From NCBI GenBank assembly GCA_003646715.1, contig QMLL01000004.1, positions 1 to 22,215 of the forward strand: a DNA stretch of 22,215 nt, written 5' to 3'. The position numbers were made by a program, and so were the translations under genes. This document shows positions 21,317 to 22,215 of the stretch, piece by piece (positions within the stretch are counted from its first letter, which is position 1; every line of letters begins with the position of its first letter). The DNA is from Deltaproteobacteria bacterium. Lineage in GTDB: Bacteria > Desulfobacterota > Syntrophobacteria > B119-G9. Under the pieces are notes generated by a model. That model was given only the letters and a program-made list of their open reading frames with translations. It was not told the DNA's origin and did not search any database.

Positions 21317-21922
21317 CTAGTGGATAAATTTGGGGGTTATGTCTCTTATCGGTTCAATACCCTTTTCTCTGAGCAATTTCCGATCTCTTTTACTGTGAGT
21401 CCTTAACCACCTTTCGTACACTCTTAGTAAATCAGTCGAACCGCTTAGCTGGGTTTTTTCACCAATTTCCGCAATTACGTCAATCAAATCCAGGAACTTA
21501 TTGACCAGCTCAGCGAACACCTCAGGCACACCAATCCTCATTTTGATGTATTCTGACACTTCTACGAGGTGAGAATAAGAAGCCCTTCCAAGCATGGCAT
21601 AATAGTCTATGTCTACAAGCTTCCTTTTAAAGCTCTCGGAGAAAAAACCGCAGAGAAACAGAGTGGTGTCGCCAATATATTTTAAAATTTTTGATCTCTC
21701 CGAAGGACTTAGATGGTAGCTTTCAAGGTACAGCTCACCGTATGTTTTTTCCTGTTGCTCATGAGTCGGTTGAAGCAGGCTTTCAGCCTTTGAATATCTT
21801 GAAAGAAGATCAACAAGATAATATTCCGTGGCCTGGCCAACCTGTATTTTCTGTTCTGCTAAGGCTTGCTGGAGACTTTCGTAGAAAAACTCCATCAGCG
21901 TGTTCATTACTAGCCGGCTCAT
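21317..21922 (-). CDS. Conserved-looking protein of unknown function (201 aa)
   Basis: A 201-residue soluble protein is encoded on the minus strand. The start is supported by GGGGTGGAG a few bases before the ATG (21922). No signal peptide or membrane span is seen. The sequence is strongly helical, with an N-terminal helix MSRLVMNTLMEFFYESLQQA, a VDLLSRY segment and a central block containing YIGDTTLFLCGFFSESF, which looks like a structured core. It ends with a basic WLRTHSKRDRKLLREKGI tail. I do not recognise a named family, although proteins of this look occur in Desulfobacterota and Myxococcota as hypothetical proteins (from memory, unverified). It lies downstream of enolase on the same strand with a 173-base gap containing a hairpin, so it may be partly co-transcribed. 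Confidence 0.8.
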   Translation of the reverse strand: MSRLVMNTLMEFFYESLQQALAEQKIQVGQATEYYLVDLLSRYSKAESLLQPTHEQQEKTYGELYLESYHLSPSERSKILKYIGDTTLFLCGFFSESFKRKLVDIDYYAMLGRASYSHLVEVSEYIKMRIGVPEVFAELVNKFLDLIDVIAEIGEKTQLSGSTDLLRVYERWLRTHSKRDRKLLREKGIEPIRDITPKFIH

Positions 21923-22045
21923 ATCTCCACCCCTTCAATTCGCTTATGGCTTTTTTTACTTTTTTCTACGAAGAGCAAAATACATTCCAGCTTTGTTAAG
22001 CCTCACCATTATTTTATCAAAAAACTGCGCTGATGGGTATCGAGG

Positions 22046-22070
22046 GGGGGCAACTCAGAGAACTGCCCCC
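22046..22070 (-). terminator. GC-rich hairpin between eno and the downstream gene (possible weak terminator)
   Basis: GGGGGCA (22046-22052) and TGCCCCC (22064-22070) form a strong stem with an 11-base loop. Read on the minus strand, it follows enolase. The bases just after it are TCGATACCC, not a T run; a TTTTTT tract appears only about 25 bases further on. It may act as a leaky terminator or a transcript-end stabiliser. Confidence 0.45.
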
Positions 22071-22095
22071 TCTTTCCTCTTACATAAGTCATTTT

Positions 22096-22215
22096 TTAAA
22101 TAACGAACGGATTTTCAAAGACACCTGCGTCTCCCAGTTCTTGCTCTATTTCCAGCAAACGGTTGTACTTAGCGATTCGTTCGCTTCTGCAAAGAGACCC
22201 GGTCTTTATCTGTCC
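22096..22215 (-). CDS. eno: Enolase, C-terminal fragment (gene continues beyond the window)
   Basis: The minus strand encodes the last 39 residues of enolase (2-phosphoglycerate to phosphoenolpyruvate) before TAA. The sequence begins GQIKTGSLCRSERIAKYNRL, a highly conserved enolase block (usually GQIKTGS..RSER.AKYN.L), and continues LEIEQELGDAGVFENPFVI. The Ser-Glu-Arg loop is intact. The 5' part lies outside the window. Its product PEP is a substrate of DAHP synthase, but this gene is on the opposite strand and nothing suggests joint control. Confidence 0.95.
   Translation of the reverse strand, partial: GQIKTGSLCRSERIAKYNRLLEIEQELGDAGVFENPFVI

Noticed and set aside
1..22215. CRISPR arrays, insertion sequences, phage genes, rRNA or tRNA genes
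   Set aside because: No spaced direct-repeat array, transposase, integrase or complete structural RNA was seen anywhere in the window.

Overview
The window reads as a bacterial chromosome segment from an anaerobe. Three points suggest this: a ferredoxin-linked indolepyruvate oxidoreductase (IorAB), a type Ibeta DAHP synthase, and a Liv-type transporter operon joined to a PaaK-type ligase. The composition looks moderately AT-rich by eye (not computed). My best guess is a sulfate-reducing or syntrophic member of Desulfobacterota (the old Deltaproteobacteria). This is inference from gene content only; no 16S or marker search was possible.

Layout. (1) Positions 1-230 hold the 3' end of an unrecognised gene. 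(2) Positions 231-624 hold a promoter, a short leader peptide with eight consecutive Tyr codons, and a chain of mutually exclusive RNA hairpins ending in an intrinsic terminator. (3) Positions 625-10120 hold one long co-directional operon: a Liv-type ABC importer (binding protein, two permeases, two ATPases), a phenylacetate-CoA-ligase-family enzyme, IorA, IorB and an RNase Z-like metallo-hydrolase. (4) Positions 10121-11053 are about 930 bases of mostly non-coding DNA with a possible decayed gene, REP-like inverted repeats and a palindrome, ending in a strong-looking sigma-54 promoter. (5) Positions 11054-11194 encode a 46-residue single-membrane-span protein. (6) Positions 11195-11533 hold a second leader peptide, with three Trp codons in a row embedded among four Tyr codons, and two tandem terminators with alternative pairings. 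(7) Positions 11534-21230 hold trpE-G-D-C-F-B-A, then a DAHP synthase, a prephenate dehydrogenase and aroB. (8) On the minus strand lie a 201-residue conserved-looking unknown protein and the 3' end of enolase.

How it fits together. The second operon makes tryptophan de novo and also supplies the shared chorismate pathway (DAHP synthase, aroB) and the tyrosine branch (prephenate dehydrogenase). Its leader carries both Trp and Tyr codons, which matches that content. The first operon is controlled by a Tyr-only leader and is predicted to be ON when charged tRNA-Tyr is scarce. Enzymes induced by tyrosine starvation should provide tyrosine rather than degrade it. The simplest reading is a salvage route: import an aryl acid (for example 4-hydroxyphenylacetate) or aromatic amino acid, activate the acid to its CoA thioester (PaaK-like), and reductively carboxylate it to the aryl-pyruvate (IorAB run in reverse with reduced ferredoxin). 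A transaminase outside the window would finish the route. The leader architecture is directly visible in the sequence; the salvage function is inference. The two attenuators share a core sequence and the same segment logic, so they probably have a common origin.
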